19,140 nucleotides of DNA from NCBI GenBank assembly GCA_041744575.1, contig JBGTKP010000055.1:1-19140 (forward strand). The letters are read 5' to 3'. Numbering within the stretch: the stretch's first letter is position 1; each line of letters opens with the position of its first letter. Both the position numbers and the translations under genes were made by a program. Source of the stretch: JTS-RE37 sp041744575. GTDB lineage: Bacteria > Bacteroidota > Bacteroidia > Flavobacteriales > Flavobacteriaceae. Below are positions 1 through 6,212 of this stretch, piece by piece. Under the pieces are notes generated by a model, which saw only the letters and a program-made list of their open reading frames with translations, was not told the origin of the DNA and did not search any database.

Positions 1-32
1 AAGCCCTTTTTGATTCGGATGTCTTTGGACAT
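1..32 (-). CDS. nqrA: Na+-translocating NADH:quinone reductase subunit A, N-terminal fragment
   Basis: Only the first ten codons are inside the window; the gene runs off the left edge on the minus strand. They read MSKDIRIKKG, which I recognise as the conserved start of flavobacterial NqrA. NqrA is the cytoplasmic-side subunit of the Na+-NQR complex, which oxidises NADH, reduces quinone and pumps sodium across the inner membrane. The start codon is the minus-strand ATG at 32-30. An AAGG lies about 11 nt upstream and a consensus -7 box further up, both fitting a real gene start. The gene is divergent from the T9SS plug gene at 183. The identification rests on ten residues plus the promoter, so it is good but not certain. 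Confidence 0.78.
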   Translation of the reverse strand, partial: MSKDIRIKKG

Positions 33-64
33 ATAAAGTAGACCTTAATTTGTAAAATACGCCT

Positions 65-72
65 CAAAAGTA
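65..72 (-). promoter_or_regulatory. Bacteroidota -7 promoter box for nqrA
   Basis: The minus strand reads TACTTTTG, a full match to the Bacteroidota -7 consensus TAnnTTTG, 32 nt before the nqrA ATG. No clean TTTG sits at the -33 position, so the call rests on the -7 box and its placement. Confidence 0.5.
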
Positions 73-155
73 GTACTTAATAAAAAGTTTTCATAATTAT
101 TAACCAGAAATTTGGGCATTACAACGTCAGGAATTTAAGGGGTAGGCTTTTTGTT

Positions 156-163
156 TACCTTTA
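156..163 (+). promoter_or_regulatory. near-consensus -7 box for the T9SS plug gene
   Basis: TACCTTTA differs from TAnnTTTG only in the last base and ends 19 nt before the ATG at 183. There is no convincing -33 partner. It is the best promoter candidate on the plus strand of this divergent region. Confidence 0.3.
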
Positions 164-182
164 CCGCAAAAACGTTGCAAAT

Positions 183-1427
183 ATGCGCCTGAACCTTCAA
201 CAGATCATATGTCTGCTGTTTACCTTCCCATTGTTTGGACAGGTACAGGAAGAGATAGAACCTCCCCCGAATATCAGGACCGTAATCTTCAGGGGACCCA
301 CCGAGGATCAGTTTCCTATGGTCCGGTCAGGTGAGCCCATTACCCTGGAATTTGACGATATCACGGCCAGCGAACAGGACTACTACTATAAGGTGGTGCA
401 TTGTGATTATGACTGGACACCATCAGACCTTTTAAAATCGCAATACCTCGAAGGGCTGGACAACCTTCGGATTGTCGATTATGAAAATAGCTACAATACC
501 CTGCAGCCTTATTCGAATTATCGCCTCACGATTCCAAATGAGAACCTCGGACTCAAAGTAAGCGGCAATTATATGCTGGAAGTCTATAACAACAGTTATG
601 AACTTCAGTTTTCAAGGCGCTTTATCATTTACAACGACCTGGTAAAGGTGGGTGCTTTTGTGAAAAGGTCCAGGGACTTCGAATTTTTGAATGAAAAGCA
701 GGTTGTGCAGTTTTCGATCATTACAGCTGATTTTCCCCTGGTGAATCCCAAGAAGGAAGTTAAAATTGCCATCCTTCAGAATTATCACTGGCCCACTGCG
801 ATTTACAATGTTCCGCCGCAATTTACCCTGGGGAATGAATTGGTTTATAAATACGATGTGGAAACCGGTTTCTTCGGAGGGAATGAATATCTCAACTTCG
901 ATACAAAGGACTTGAGGGCGCCCAATGCTTCCGTTTCGCACATAGAATTCGGAGAGCTTTACAATACCTACCTTTTTACTGATCGCTGGCGCAATGATCA
1001 GCCATATACCTACTTTCCGGACATCAACGGGGATTTTGTCATCAGGACCCTACAGGGGGATGATGTTTCCAGGGAAGCTGAATATACAGAAGTGCATTTC
1101 AGTCTACCTTATACTGAGGCCATTGGATTGGATGAGGTCTACGTGTTCGGTAAATTCAACAATTATACCCTTGACGCAGGGAACAGGATGAACTACAACG
1201 ACAAAACCGGCACTCTCGAGACAGTCATCCGGATGAAGCAGGGTTTCTACAATTATAAATACGTCATCAAAAGGGAAGACGGGATTATTGAACTCAATAC
1301 GATTGCCGGCAACTTTCACTTTACCGAGAATACCTATATTATCCTTGTTTACTACAGAAATTTTGGAGATGTCTATGACAGCGTTATCGGAATTGGTGCC
1401 GCGAATTCAAGTGATATCACGAACTGA
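183..1427 (+). CDS. Type IX secretion system plug protein (DUF5103 family)
   Basis: This 414-residue secreted protein belongs to the DUF5103 family, renamed T9SS plug after the Flavobacterium SprA translocon structure. There it closes the periplasmic end of the SprA channel when no substrate is engaged. A hydrophobic signal peptide covers residues 2-19, with likely cleavage near FGQ (18-20). The family's conserved N-terminal block follows: a YYYKVVHCDYDWTPSDL stretch (67-83), the YENSYNTLQPYS region (100-111) and VSGNYMLEVY (126-135). The C-terminal third contains VYVFGKFNNY and FYNYKYVI-type beta strands. The start is the first ATG and gives a complete signal peptide. It is the first gene of a plus-strand series and is divergent from nqrA. 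The family call is firm; the plug role is inferred from the family. Confidence 0.88.
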   Translation: MRLNLQQIICLLFTFPLFGQVQEEIEPPPNIRTVIFRGPTEDQFPMVRSGEPITLEFDDITASEQDYYYKVVHCDYDWTPSDLLKSQYLEGLDNLRIVDYENSYNTLQPYSNYRLTIPNENLGLKVSGNYMLEVYNNSYELQFSRRFIIYNDLVKVGAFVKRSRDFEFLNEKQVVQFSIITADFPLVNPKKEVKIAILQNYHWPTAIYNVPPQFTLGNELVYKYDVETGFFGGNEYLNFDTKDLRAPNASVSHIEFGELYNTYLFTDRWRNDQPYTYFPDINGDFVIRTLQGDDVSREAEYTEVHFSLPYTEAIGLDEVYVFGKFNNYTLDAGNRMNYNDKTGTLETVIRMKQGFYNYKYVIKREDGIIELNTIAGNFHFTENTYIILVYYRNFGDVYDSVIGIGAANSSDITN

Positions 1428-1434
1428 AAGTGTT

Positions 1435-1461
1435 TTTCTGACCCGGCAAGCGGGCCAGAAA
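1435..1461 (+). other. stem-loop downstream of the T9SS plug gene
   Basis: TTTCTG (1435-1440) pairs with CAGAAA (1456-1461). Inside it, after one mismatch, CCCG (1442-1445) pairs with CGGG (1451-1454) around a GCAAG loop. It begins 8 nt after the stop codon. No T-run follows, so it is not a standard intrinsic terminator; it may stabilise the upstream mRNA end or act as a processing or attenuation site before the DUF3667 gene. Confidence 0.5.
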
Positions 1462-1511
1462 TCGCAGACTTCGTTCGGTCGTCATATCAATAACCAATTA
1501 TACAGGTAGTA

Positions 1512-2591
1512 ATGTCCGGGAAAGTCAGATCACCTATGGCATACCGGGGGAACATGTGTCTCAATTGCGGCCATCCTCTGGACATCAGCGACCGCTTTTG
1601 CCCACAATGTTCACAGGCCAATACCACACGGAAACTTAGCCTTCGGGACTATATCAGCGAGTTTTTCGCCAACCTGGTAAATTATGATTCCAGGTTGTTC
1701 AACACCTTATCAAAGCTGCTACTAAGACCGGGAGCGATCACGCTGGATTATATCCGCGGCAAAAGGGTGGTCTATACCAATCCTTTCCGGTTTCTGCTGA
1801 TCATAGGTTTCATCTACTTCCTGATTGTGAATCTGCTGGGCGATTTTGAAGCGCCGGGTTCCCCCGTTTTAGTAAAAGTGGGACCTATGTCAAATTCAGG
1901 CATAAATATGGTTTATTCCTACGGAGATAAAGAGAAAGATTCCCTGTCCGAATCAGTTCTGCCCAATCCCGGGACTGCAAAAGCAGGTTCCGACCCCGTA
2001 AGTGATCCGGTTAACTATTATAATTCCCTGGACACCCTCCGTACATTAAGCCGCATCATTTCAAAAATTGAATATTACACCGGGGTAATGTCCCGCGATT
2101 CCATCGTTAATTTCGGACAGGTGGAGCAAAAATACCGCATCCGGAACAGTTTTGAAAACAGGATGAGTTTCAGGATCGGCGGAAGTTTGTTGAAAATAAT
2201 TAATCAGCCCGGGGCATTTTTAAGTAGTCTGGTATCACGTCTTCCCATCGCTACTTTTTTCTTCCTGCCTTTATTCGCCGTCTTCCTTACCATGGCGTAC
2301 ATCAGAAAAAATTATACGTATACCGATAATCTTATCTTTAGTTTTCACAATCAGTCCTTATTGTTTATCTTGCTCATTGTTAGTTTTTTAATTGATTTTA
2401 TATGCAAGGTAGAAAGTGCCGGAATTTTTCTGTTGGTATTTGCTGTGTATTTATACAAATCATTGCGCAACTATTATCAGGAACGGCGGTTTAAAACAAT
2501 TTTAAAATTTATCTTACTTAACACAATTTTTTTTATTTTAGCAGGCATCTCATCATTCCTGCTTGTACTGGGAAGCATTATCACCTATTAG
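1512..2591 (+). CDS. DUF3667 family membrane protein with N-terminal zinc ribbon
   Basis: This 359-residue protein opens with a zinc-ribbon knuckle pair: Cys16-x2-Cys19 and Cys30-x2-Cys33. A conserved soluble helix follows (LRDYISEFFANLVNYDSRL, 44-62), then about five hydrophobic segments at roughly 92-110, 244-264, 282-298, 303-317 and 332-356. That layout matches DUF3667 proteins of Bacteroidota, whose function is unknown. Residues 111-240 form a long hydrophilic loop between the first and second membrane segments. The ATG at 1512 lacks a strong ribosome-binding site; the internal Met9 and Met15 are alternative starts just before the first cysteine. No promoter box lies between it and the plug gene, and apaG starts 9 nt after its stop, so I place it in one operon. 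The family call is good; the function is unknown. Confidence 0.8.
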   Translation: MSGKVRSPMAYRGNMCLNCGHPLDISDRFCPQCSQANTTRKLSLRDYISEFFANLVNYDSRLFNTLSKLLLRPGAITLDYIRGKRVVYTNPFRFLLIIGFIYFLIVNLLGDFEAPGSPVLVKVGPMSNSGINMVYSYGDKEKDSLSESVLPNPGTAKAGSDPVSDPVNYYNSLDTLRTLSRIISKIEYYTGVMSRDSIVNFGQVEQKYRIRNSFENRMSFRIGGSLLKIINQPGAFLSSLVSRLPIATFFFLPLFAVFLTMAYIRKNYTYTDNLIFSFHNQSLLFILLIVSFLIDFICKVESAGIFLLVFAVYLYKSLRNYYQERRFKTILKFILLNTIFFILAGISSFLLVLGSIITY

Positions 2592-2600
2592 AAAGGCACC

Positions 2601-2987
2601 ATGATTACGCAAGTTACCAAAGGCATTAAAATTTCGGTGGATACTAGTTTTGAAGGCACCTTCTTTAAAAACTATAAAATGCATTTTGCCTTTGGTTATA
2701 CAATCACCATCGAAAATCAAAGTAAGGATTCCGTTCAACTGACTTCAAGACATTGGGAAATCTATGACTCCCTCAATGATTTTGAAGTGCTGGATGGTGA
2801 AGGAGTGATCGGCAAAAAGCCGGTGATCAAACCGGGAGAATCACATACCTACAGTTCCGGCTGCCTTCTTGCCTCTCCTATTGGAGCTATGAAAGGGCAT
2901 TACAACATGGTTAACTTCGCTTCGACAGAAAAATTCCGGGTGTACGTTCCCACCTTCAAATTCAGTGCGCCCTTTGCCCTGAATTAA
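2601..2987 (+). CDS. apaG: ApaG domain protein
   Basis: This 128-residue protein is full length for ApaG, a small immunoglobulin-like fold protein. Bacterial ApaG has been linked to Co2+/Mg2+ efflux phenotypes and to diadenosine tetraphosphate metabolism, but its biochemical role is unsettled. Visible family signatures are FGYTITIENQS (31-41), TSRHWEIYDS (48-57), GEGVIGKKPVIKPGE (66-80) and the HTYSSGCLLASPIGAMKGHY block (82-101). The ATG at 2601 has AAAGG directly upstream and lies 9 nt after the DUF3667 stop, so translation is probably coupled within an operon. Confidence 0.93.
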   Translation: MITQVTKGIKISVDTSFEGTFFKNYKMHFAFGYTITIENQSKDSVQLTSRHWEIYDSLNDFEVLDGEGVIGKKPVIKPGESHTYSSGCLLASPIGAMKGHYNMVNFASTEKFRVYVPTFKFSAPFALN

Positions 2988-3197
2988 ATTAGGGTGTACG
3001 CTACCATGCCGGACAGGTATCAAATTTGCTTTACCAACTGCAATCAGGCTCCTCCCTGAAAAAATCCACCCTGTATTGAAATGTGCGTTTTCCGACGCTG
3101 CTGATATGATCCGGTAGCGGAAAATAGACCCTGACCTTCTGTCCATCACGCAGCTTCTTCTCCTACTGCCATTTTTCGTGATTGATGCGACATTTAG

Positions 3198-3205
3198 TAC
3201 CTTTG
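3198..3205 (+). promoter_or_regulatory. -7 promoter box for pruA
   Basis: TACCTTTG is an exact TAnnTTTG match, 26 nt before the pruA ATG at 3232. A T-rich stretch (3172-3176) sits at about the -33 spacing. The box lies downstream of the alternative GTG start at 3178, which supports the ATG at 3232 as the true start. Confidence 0.6.
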
Positions 3206-3231
3206 ACGCTATTCCAACAAATAGATCAGTT

Positions 3232-4863
3232 ATGGGTAATGGATTTTTTCAGGTGCCGGCGGCCGTCAATGAACCGATTAAAAGTTACGCTCCGGGTAGT
3301 CCTGAGAGGAAGGAAGTACTCGCACAATATAAAGCGTACTACAAAGGGAAGGTAGAAGTGCCGCTCTACATCGGAAGCGAACAGATCAAATCCGGAAAGA
3401 AAAAACCCCTCTCGCCTCCGCATGATCATCAGCACGTGGTGGGCCATTATCATCTTGCCGATAAGGACCATGTAAGCAATGCGATAAAGGTAGCCCTGAA
3501 AGCAAGGACAGCCTGGGCCGCACTGCCATGGGAACACAGGGCAGCCATTTTCCTCAAGGCAGCTGATCTCCTGGCCGGGCCTTATCGGTCCCGCATCAAT
3601 GCCGCCACGATGATAGCGCAGTCAAAAACCATTCATCAGGCCGAAATTGATGCTGCCTGCGAACTGATCGATTTCCTTAGGTTCAATGTCGAATTCATGA
3701 CACAGATCTATGAAGAACAACCTGAATCTGCCGAAGGGTTGTGGAATCGCATAGAGTACCGGCCTCTGGAAGGATTCGTCTATGCCATTACCCCCTTCAA
3801 TTTTACGGCAATCGCGGGGAATCTTCCCGCCAGTGCCGCAATGATGGGCAATGTGGTCATATGGAAACCAAGTGACAGTCAGATCTTCTCTGCCAAAGTG
3901 ATAGTTGATGTCTTCAAGGAAGCCGGATTACCTGACGGGGTAATCAATGTACTGTACGGAGATCCTGTCATGATAACGGACATTCTTCTGGAAAGTCCGG
4001 ATTTTGCCGGAGTCCATTTTACAGGATCAACGGATGTATTCCGCAGCCTGTGGAAACAGATCGGGGACCATATTGGCATTTACAGGACCTATCCCAGGAT
4101 CGTAGGTGAAACCGGAGGGAAGGACTTTATCATCGCCCATCCAACAGCCAAACCGGAACAGGTTGCCACAGCAATTTCCCGGGGAGCCTTTGAATTCCAG
4201 GGACAGAAATGCAGTGCGGCCTCAAGGGTGTATTTACCGGAGTCCACCTCAAAAAAAATCCTTGACCTTGTCAAAAAAGATCTTAAGTCCTTCATGCCTG
4301 CCGGATCTCCCGAAGATTTCAGGAATTTTATTACAGCGGTTATCCATGAGTCATCTTTTGACAAGCTCGCGAAGTTTATAGACCAGGCCAAAAAGGATAA
4401 AGATGCGAAAGTGATCGCCGGGGGAACTTACGATAAATCGAAGGGCTATTTTATTGAACCCACTGTGATTCTTACTACCAACCCAAAATACGCCACCATG
4501 GAAACGGAATTATTCGGCCCGGTGGTCACGGTATATGTTTATAAGGACAAGGATTGGTCAAAAACATTGAAATTGGTAGATACGACTTCTATATACGCGC
4601 TGACCGGAGCAGTTCTGGCAACTGACCGATATGCCATTGATGAGGCTACCAAGGCCTTGCAGAATGCGGCGGGTAACTTTTATATCAATGACAAACCTAC
4701 CGGAGCTGTGGTTGGGCAGCAGCCTTTCGGAGGCGCAAGGGCTTCAGGGACCAATGATAAGGCCGGCTCAGCGCAGAACCTGCTTCGGTGGGTTTCTCCC
4801 CGTCTGATCAAAGAGACCTTTGTAACACCGGAAGACTACCGCTACCCCTTTCTTGCAAAGTGA
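3232..4863 (+). CDS. pruA: L-glutamate gamma-semialdehyde dehydrogenase (1-pyrroline-5-carboxylate dehydrogenase)
   Basis: This is the second step of proline breakdown: NAD-dependent oxidation of glutamate semialdehyde (in equilibrium with pyrroline-5-carboxylate) to glutamate, in the cytoplasm. The 543 residues match the stand-alone, mitochondrial-like P5CDH type rather than the fused PutA form. Aldehyde dehydrogenase landmarks are ITPFNFTAIAGNL (186-198), the HFTGST cofactor region (262-267), catalytic Glu293 in GETGGKD, the nucleophile Cys327 in GQKCSAASR, and ELFGPVVTVYVY near the C-terminus. I chose the ATG at 3232 over an in-frame GTG at 3178 because residues MGNGFFQVP match the family start and a promoter box lies between the two. 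No proline dehydrogenase gene is in the window. Confidence 0.95.
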   Translation: MGNGFFQVPAAVNEPIKSYAPGSPERKEVLAQYKAYYKGKVEVPLYIGSEQIKSGKKKPLSPPHDHQHVVGHYHLADKDHVSNAIKVALKARTAWAALPWEHRAAIFLKAADLLAGPYRSRINAATMIAQSKTIHQAEIDAACELIDFLRFNVEFMTQIYEEQPESAEGLWNRIEYRPLEGFVYAITPFNFTAIAGNLPASAAMMGNVVIWKPSDSQIFSAKVIVDVFKEAGLPDGVINVLYGDPVMITDILLESPDFAGVHFTGSTDVFRSLWKQIGDHIGIYRTYPRIVGETGGKDFIIAHPTAKPEQVATAISRGAFEFQGQKCSAASRVYLPESTSKKILDLVKKDLKSFMPAGSPEDFRNFITAVIHESSFDKLAKFIDQAKKDKDAKVIAGGTYDKSKGYFIEPTVILTTNPKYATMETELFGPVVTVYVYKDKDWSKTLKLVDTTSIYALTGAVLATDRYAIDEATKALQNAAGNFYINDKPTGAVVGQQPFGGARASGTNDKAGSAQNLLRWVSPRLIKETFVTPEDYRYPFLAK

Positions 4864-4871
4864 CCTGATGG

Positions 4872-4888
4872 TGACATTTGGGATGTCA
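4872..4888 (+). other. stem-loop after the pruA stop codon
   Basis: TGACAT (4872-4877) pairs perfectly with ATGTCA (4883-4888) around a TTGGG loop, 8 nt after the pruA stop. No T-run follows, so it is at best a weak or Rho-assisted 3' end. Confidence 0.4.
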
Positions 4889-5073
4889 TAGGGCCGCGGT
4901 TCCTTCCCCTTAGTTCAGAACCGTTATGTGCATGTGGATGCCCGGGATTAACCTCCGGAAGATCACGTCTTTATTTATTCTGAACGGGAATAACGGTTAA
5001 GCTTTTTAAGTCGAAAATTCTCTTTCCCTGACCCTGAAGGGCAATAATTTTCTCTATCACGGCTATTTTTATA

Positions 5074-5112
5074 GGATTTTTCCCCGCTTAGGGTGGGGGA
5101 ACAGCAAAATCC
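5074..5112. other. nested hairpin with G/C-rich inner stem
   Basis: The outer arms GGATTTT (5074-5080) and AAAATCC (5106-5112) are perfect complements. The inner arms TCCCC (5081-5085) and GGGGA (5096-5100) extend the helix, leaving a 10-nt loop and a 5-nt bulge (5101-5105) on the 3' side. The total is 12 base pairs within 39 nt of non-coding DNA. Confidence 0.5.
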
Positions 5113-5152
5113 AGTTTCATTGGCTTATCCATTTTTGTGGTTCTCAATAAAA

Positions 5153-5181
5153 TTGTTGGCCCCTCAGACACAATAGTTTTG
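5153..5181 (+). promoter_or_regulatory. candidate promoter for the orphan transcript upstream of 5345
   Basis: TTG (5153-5155), 18 nt of spacer, then TAGTTTTG (5174-5181). This is the best two-part match in the window to the Bacteroidota promoter TTTG-N19-TAnnTTTG, counting only TTG of the -33 box. Transcription would begin near 5184-5186, leaving a leader of about 160 nt before the ATG at 5345. Confidence 0.5.
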
Positions 5182-5212
5182 TTCCTGTTGCGTTGATTTA
5201 TTGCGTGTCTGA
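5164..5212. repeat. operator-like inverted repeat around the predicted transcription start
   Basis: TCAGACAC (5164-5171) and GTGTCTGA (5205-5212) are perfect reverse complements. The match extends as AATA (5172-5175) against TATT (5199-5202) if two bases, GC at 5203-5204, are bulged. The left arm lies in the promoter spacer and overlaps the first two bases of the -7 box; the right arm lies about 20-27 nt after the predicted start. It could be a protein-binding site or, if transcription began further upstream, an RNA stem. Confidence 0.5.
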
Positions 5213-5219
5213 ATGGAAA

Positions 5220-5236
5220 TTGTCCCATCAGGACAA
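5220..5236 (+). other. short perfect stem-loop
   Basis: TTGTCC (5220-5225) pairs with GGACAA (5231-5236) around a CATCA loop. If the promoter at 5153-5181 is used, it lies in the transcript leader, about 35 nt from the 5' end. Confidence 0.45.
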
Positions 5237-5344
5237 CAAAATGGCCGTCGCTAACAAATTTTAACGAGAAACATTTGATCAGCTGATACGTTTAATGTAA
5301 ATTTAACGTTAAGTAATTGTAAAGTCATAGTAAATTTAAATATC

Positions 5345-5473
5345 ATGTCAGATCCCATGGAAAAAACATCGCTTAAAAAAGAAAATCGGCTTTCCTTTAA
5401 GAGTGTAGAGCGTTATGTGAAAAGGTATGCAGAGAATTGCAGGTATTCCTTTCACAAAATGCTTAGCCTGTAA
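5345..5473 (+). CDS. orphan small protein, 42 residues, unknown function
   Basis: An ATG-to-TAA frame begins MSDPMEKTSLKKENRL and ends in FHKMLSL. It is strongly basic, with many lysines and arginines spread along its length, and has no membrane segment or recognisable motif. Two in-frame ATGs (5345 and 5357) could serve as start; neither has a clear ribosome-binding site, and the upstream DNA is A/T-rich. It ends 9 nt before the rsmG stop, converging on it. In favour: its amino-acid make-up looks protein-like, and a promoter candidate lies upstream. Against: short length and no family I can name. Confidence 0.35.
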   Translation: MSDPMEKTSLKKENRLSFKSVERYVKRYAENCRYSFHKMLSL

Positions 5474-5482
5474 TCAGTCATC

Positions 5483-6109
5483 TTATCTCCTCGGGAGATA
5501 GACCACTTTTTTAGTTTCAAAAAAAGATTCTTCGAAATAATCGCTCAGGGGAAAAATCTTTGCGGCGGAATAGTCTCTGAGTTCCTCGGTAAGGTCGCCA
5601 CCTTTCAGATAGAAAATCCCATTCCTAATGGAATGACCGGATTTTTTTTTAATTCTGTCTTTTACCCAATGAACGAACGTGGGCATGGCCGCCACGGCAC
5701 GGCTAATAATAAAATCATATCGGGTATCCATTTCTTCCACCCTGGATTGTAAAGTGATCGTATTGTCCAGTTGCAAACCGTGGACAACTTCCCTTACAAC
5801 CATCATTTTTTTTCCGACGGCATCAACCAGTGTAAACTGGGTCTCTGGAAAAAGAATGGCAAGGGGCAGTCCCGGAAATCCCCCACCTGTGCCAACGTCC
5901 AGGACGGCAGAACCCGGCGGGAACGTAACTATTTTTGCAATTCCAAGCGAGTGCAGTACATGCCGGAGATACAACTCCTCAATATCTTTCCTGGAAACCA
6001 CATTCACTTTGGCGTTCCAATCGCTGTATAATTCGGCCATCAATTCGATTTGCTGCCGTTGTTTACCGGATAAATTGGGAAAATATTTGAAAATAATGTC
6101 GGCTTGCAT
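5483..6109 (-). CDS. rsmG: 16S rRNA (guanine(527)-N7)-methyltransferase RsmG
   Basis: RsmG (formerly GidB) transfers a methyl group from S-adenosylmethionine to N7 of G527 in the 530 loop of 16S rRNA. In other bacteria its loss gives low-level streptomycin resistance. The 208 residues are full length. The SAM-binding loop DVGTGGGFPG spans 71-80, the acidic strand end LVDAVGKK is at 94-101, and SRAVA, a family hallmark, is at 136-140. LYLRHVLHSL (47-56) is the usual conserved segment upstream of the Rossmann fold. The minus-strand ATG at 6109 is preceded by AAAGG at a good distance and by a TAnnTTTG box at 6130-6137. It is divergent from the desaturase. Confidence 0.95.
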   Translation of the reverse strand: MQADIIFKYFPNLSGKQRQQIELMAELYSDWNAKVNVVSRKDIEELYLRHVLHSLGIAKIVTFPPGSAVLDVGTGGGFPGLPLAILFPETQFTLVDAVGKKMMVVREVVHGLQLDNTITLQSRVEEMDTRYDFIISRAVAAMPTFVHWVKDRIKKKSGHSIRNGIFYLKGGDLTEELRDYSAAKIFPLSDYFEESFFETKKVVYLPRR

Positions 6110-6112
6110 GCT

Positions 6113-6120
6113 TACCTTTG
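6113..6120 (+). promoter_or_regulatory. candidate promoter for the desaturase-aminotransferase pair
   Basis: TACCTTTG matches TAnnTTTG exactly, with TTTG at 6086-6089 and a 23-nt spacer, slightly long. The -33 part lies inside the start of rsmG on the opposite strand. The leader to the ATG at 6213 would be about 90 nt. The same bases in reverse (CAAAGGTA) supply the rsmG ribosome-binding site, so the match may be a by-product. Confidence 0.35.
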
Positions 6121-6129
6121 TACTTTATT

Positions 6130-6137
6130 CAAAAATA
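6130..6137 (-). promoter_or_regulatory. -7 promoter box for rsmG
   Basis: The minus strand reads TATTTTTG, an exact TAnnTTTG match, 20 nt before the rsmG ATG. No clear TTTG is visible at the -33 position. Confidence 0.5.
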
Positions 6138-6212
6138 CTACTTTAGCCACGTAGTACGATAGCGTAAATAGATTACGTTATATAAAGACCCCCAGAAAAC
6201 AGTCGAATATAT

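Larger units (their letters stand above)
4864..5344. other. gene-poor, structure-rich intergenic region between pruA and rsmG
   Basis: No reading frame longer than about 25 codons looks real here. The stretch holds several inverted repeats, listed separately: a stem-loop just after the pruA stop, crossing complementary segments at 4913-4998, a nested hairpin at 5074-5112, an operator-like repeat at 5164-5212 and a hairpin at 5220-5236. One good promoter candidate points to the right (5153-5181). The final 60 bases before 5345 are strongly A/T-rich. It may hold a small RNA or be the long leader of the orphan reading frame at 5345; the sequence alone cannot decide. Confidence 0.5.

Noticed and set aside
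3178..3231. Upstream GTG start adding 18 residues to PruA
   Set aside because: A consensus -7 box lies at 3198-3205, inside this extension, and the family N-terminus begins at MGNGFFQVP.
4926..5000. 24-codon plus-strand frame in the pruA-rsmG gap
   Set aside because: Very short, no ribosome-binding site, and it coincides with the complementary segments that better explain the sequence.
5679..6146. 155-codon plus-strand frame opposite rsmG
   Set aside because: It lies almost wholly antisense to a clear rsmG and has no recognisable motif; a shadow of the true gene.
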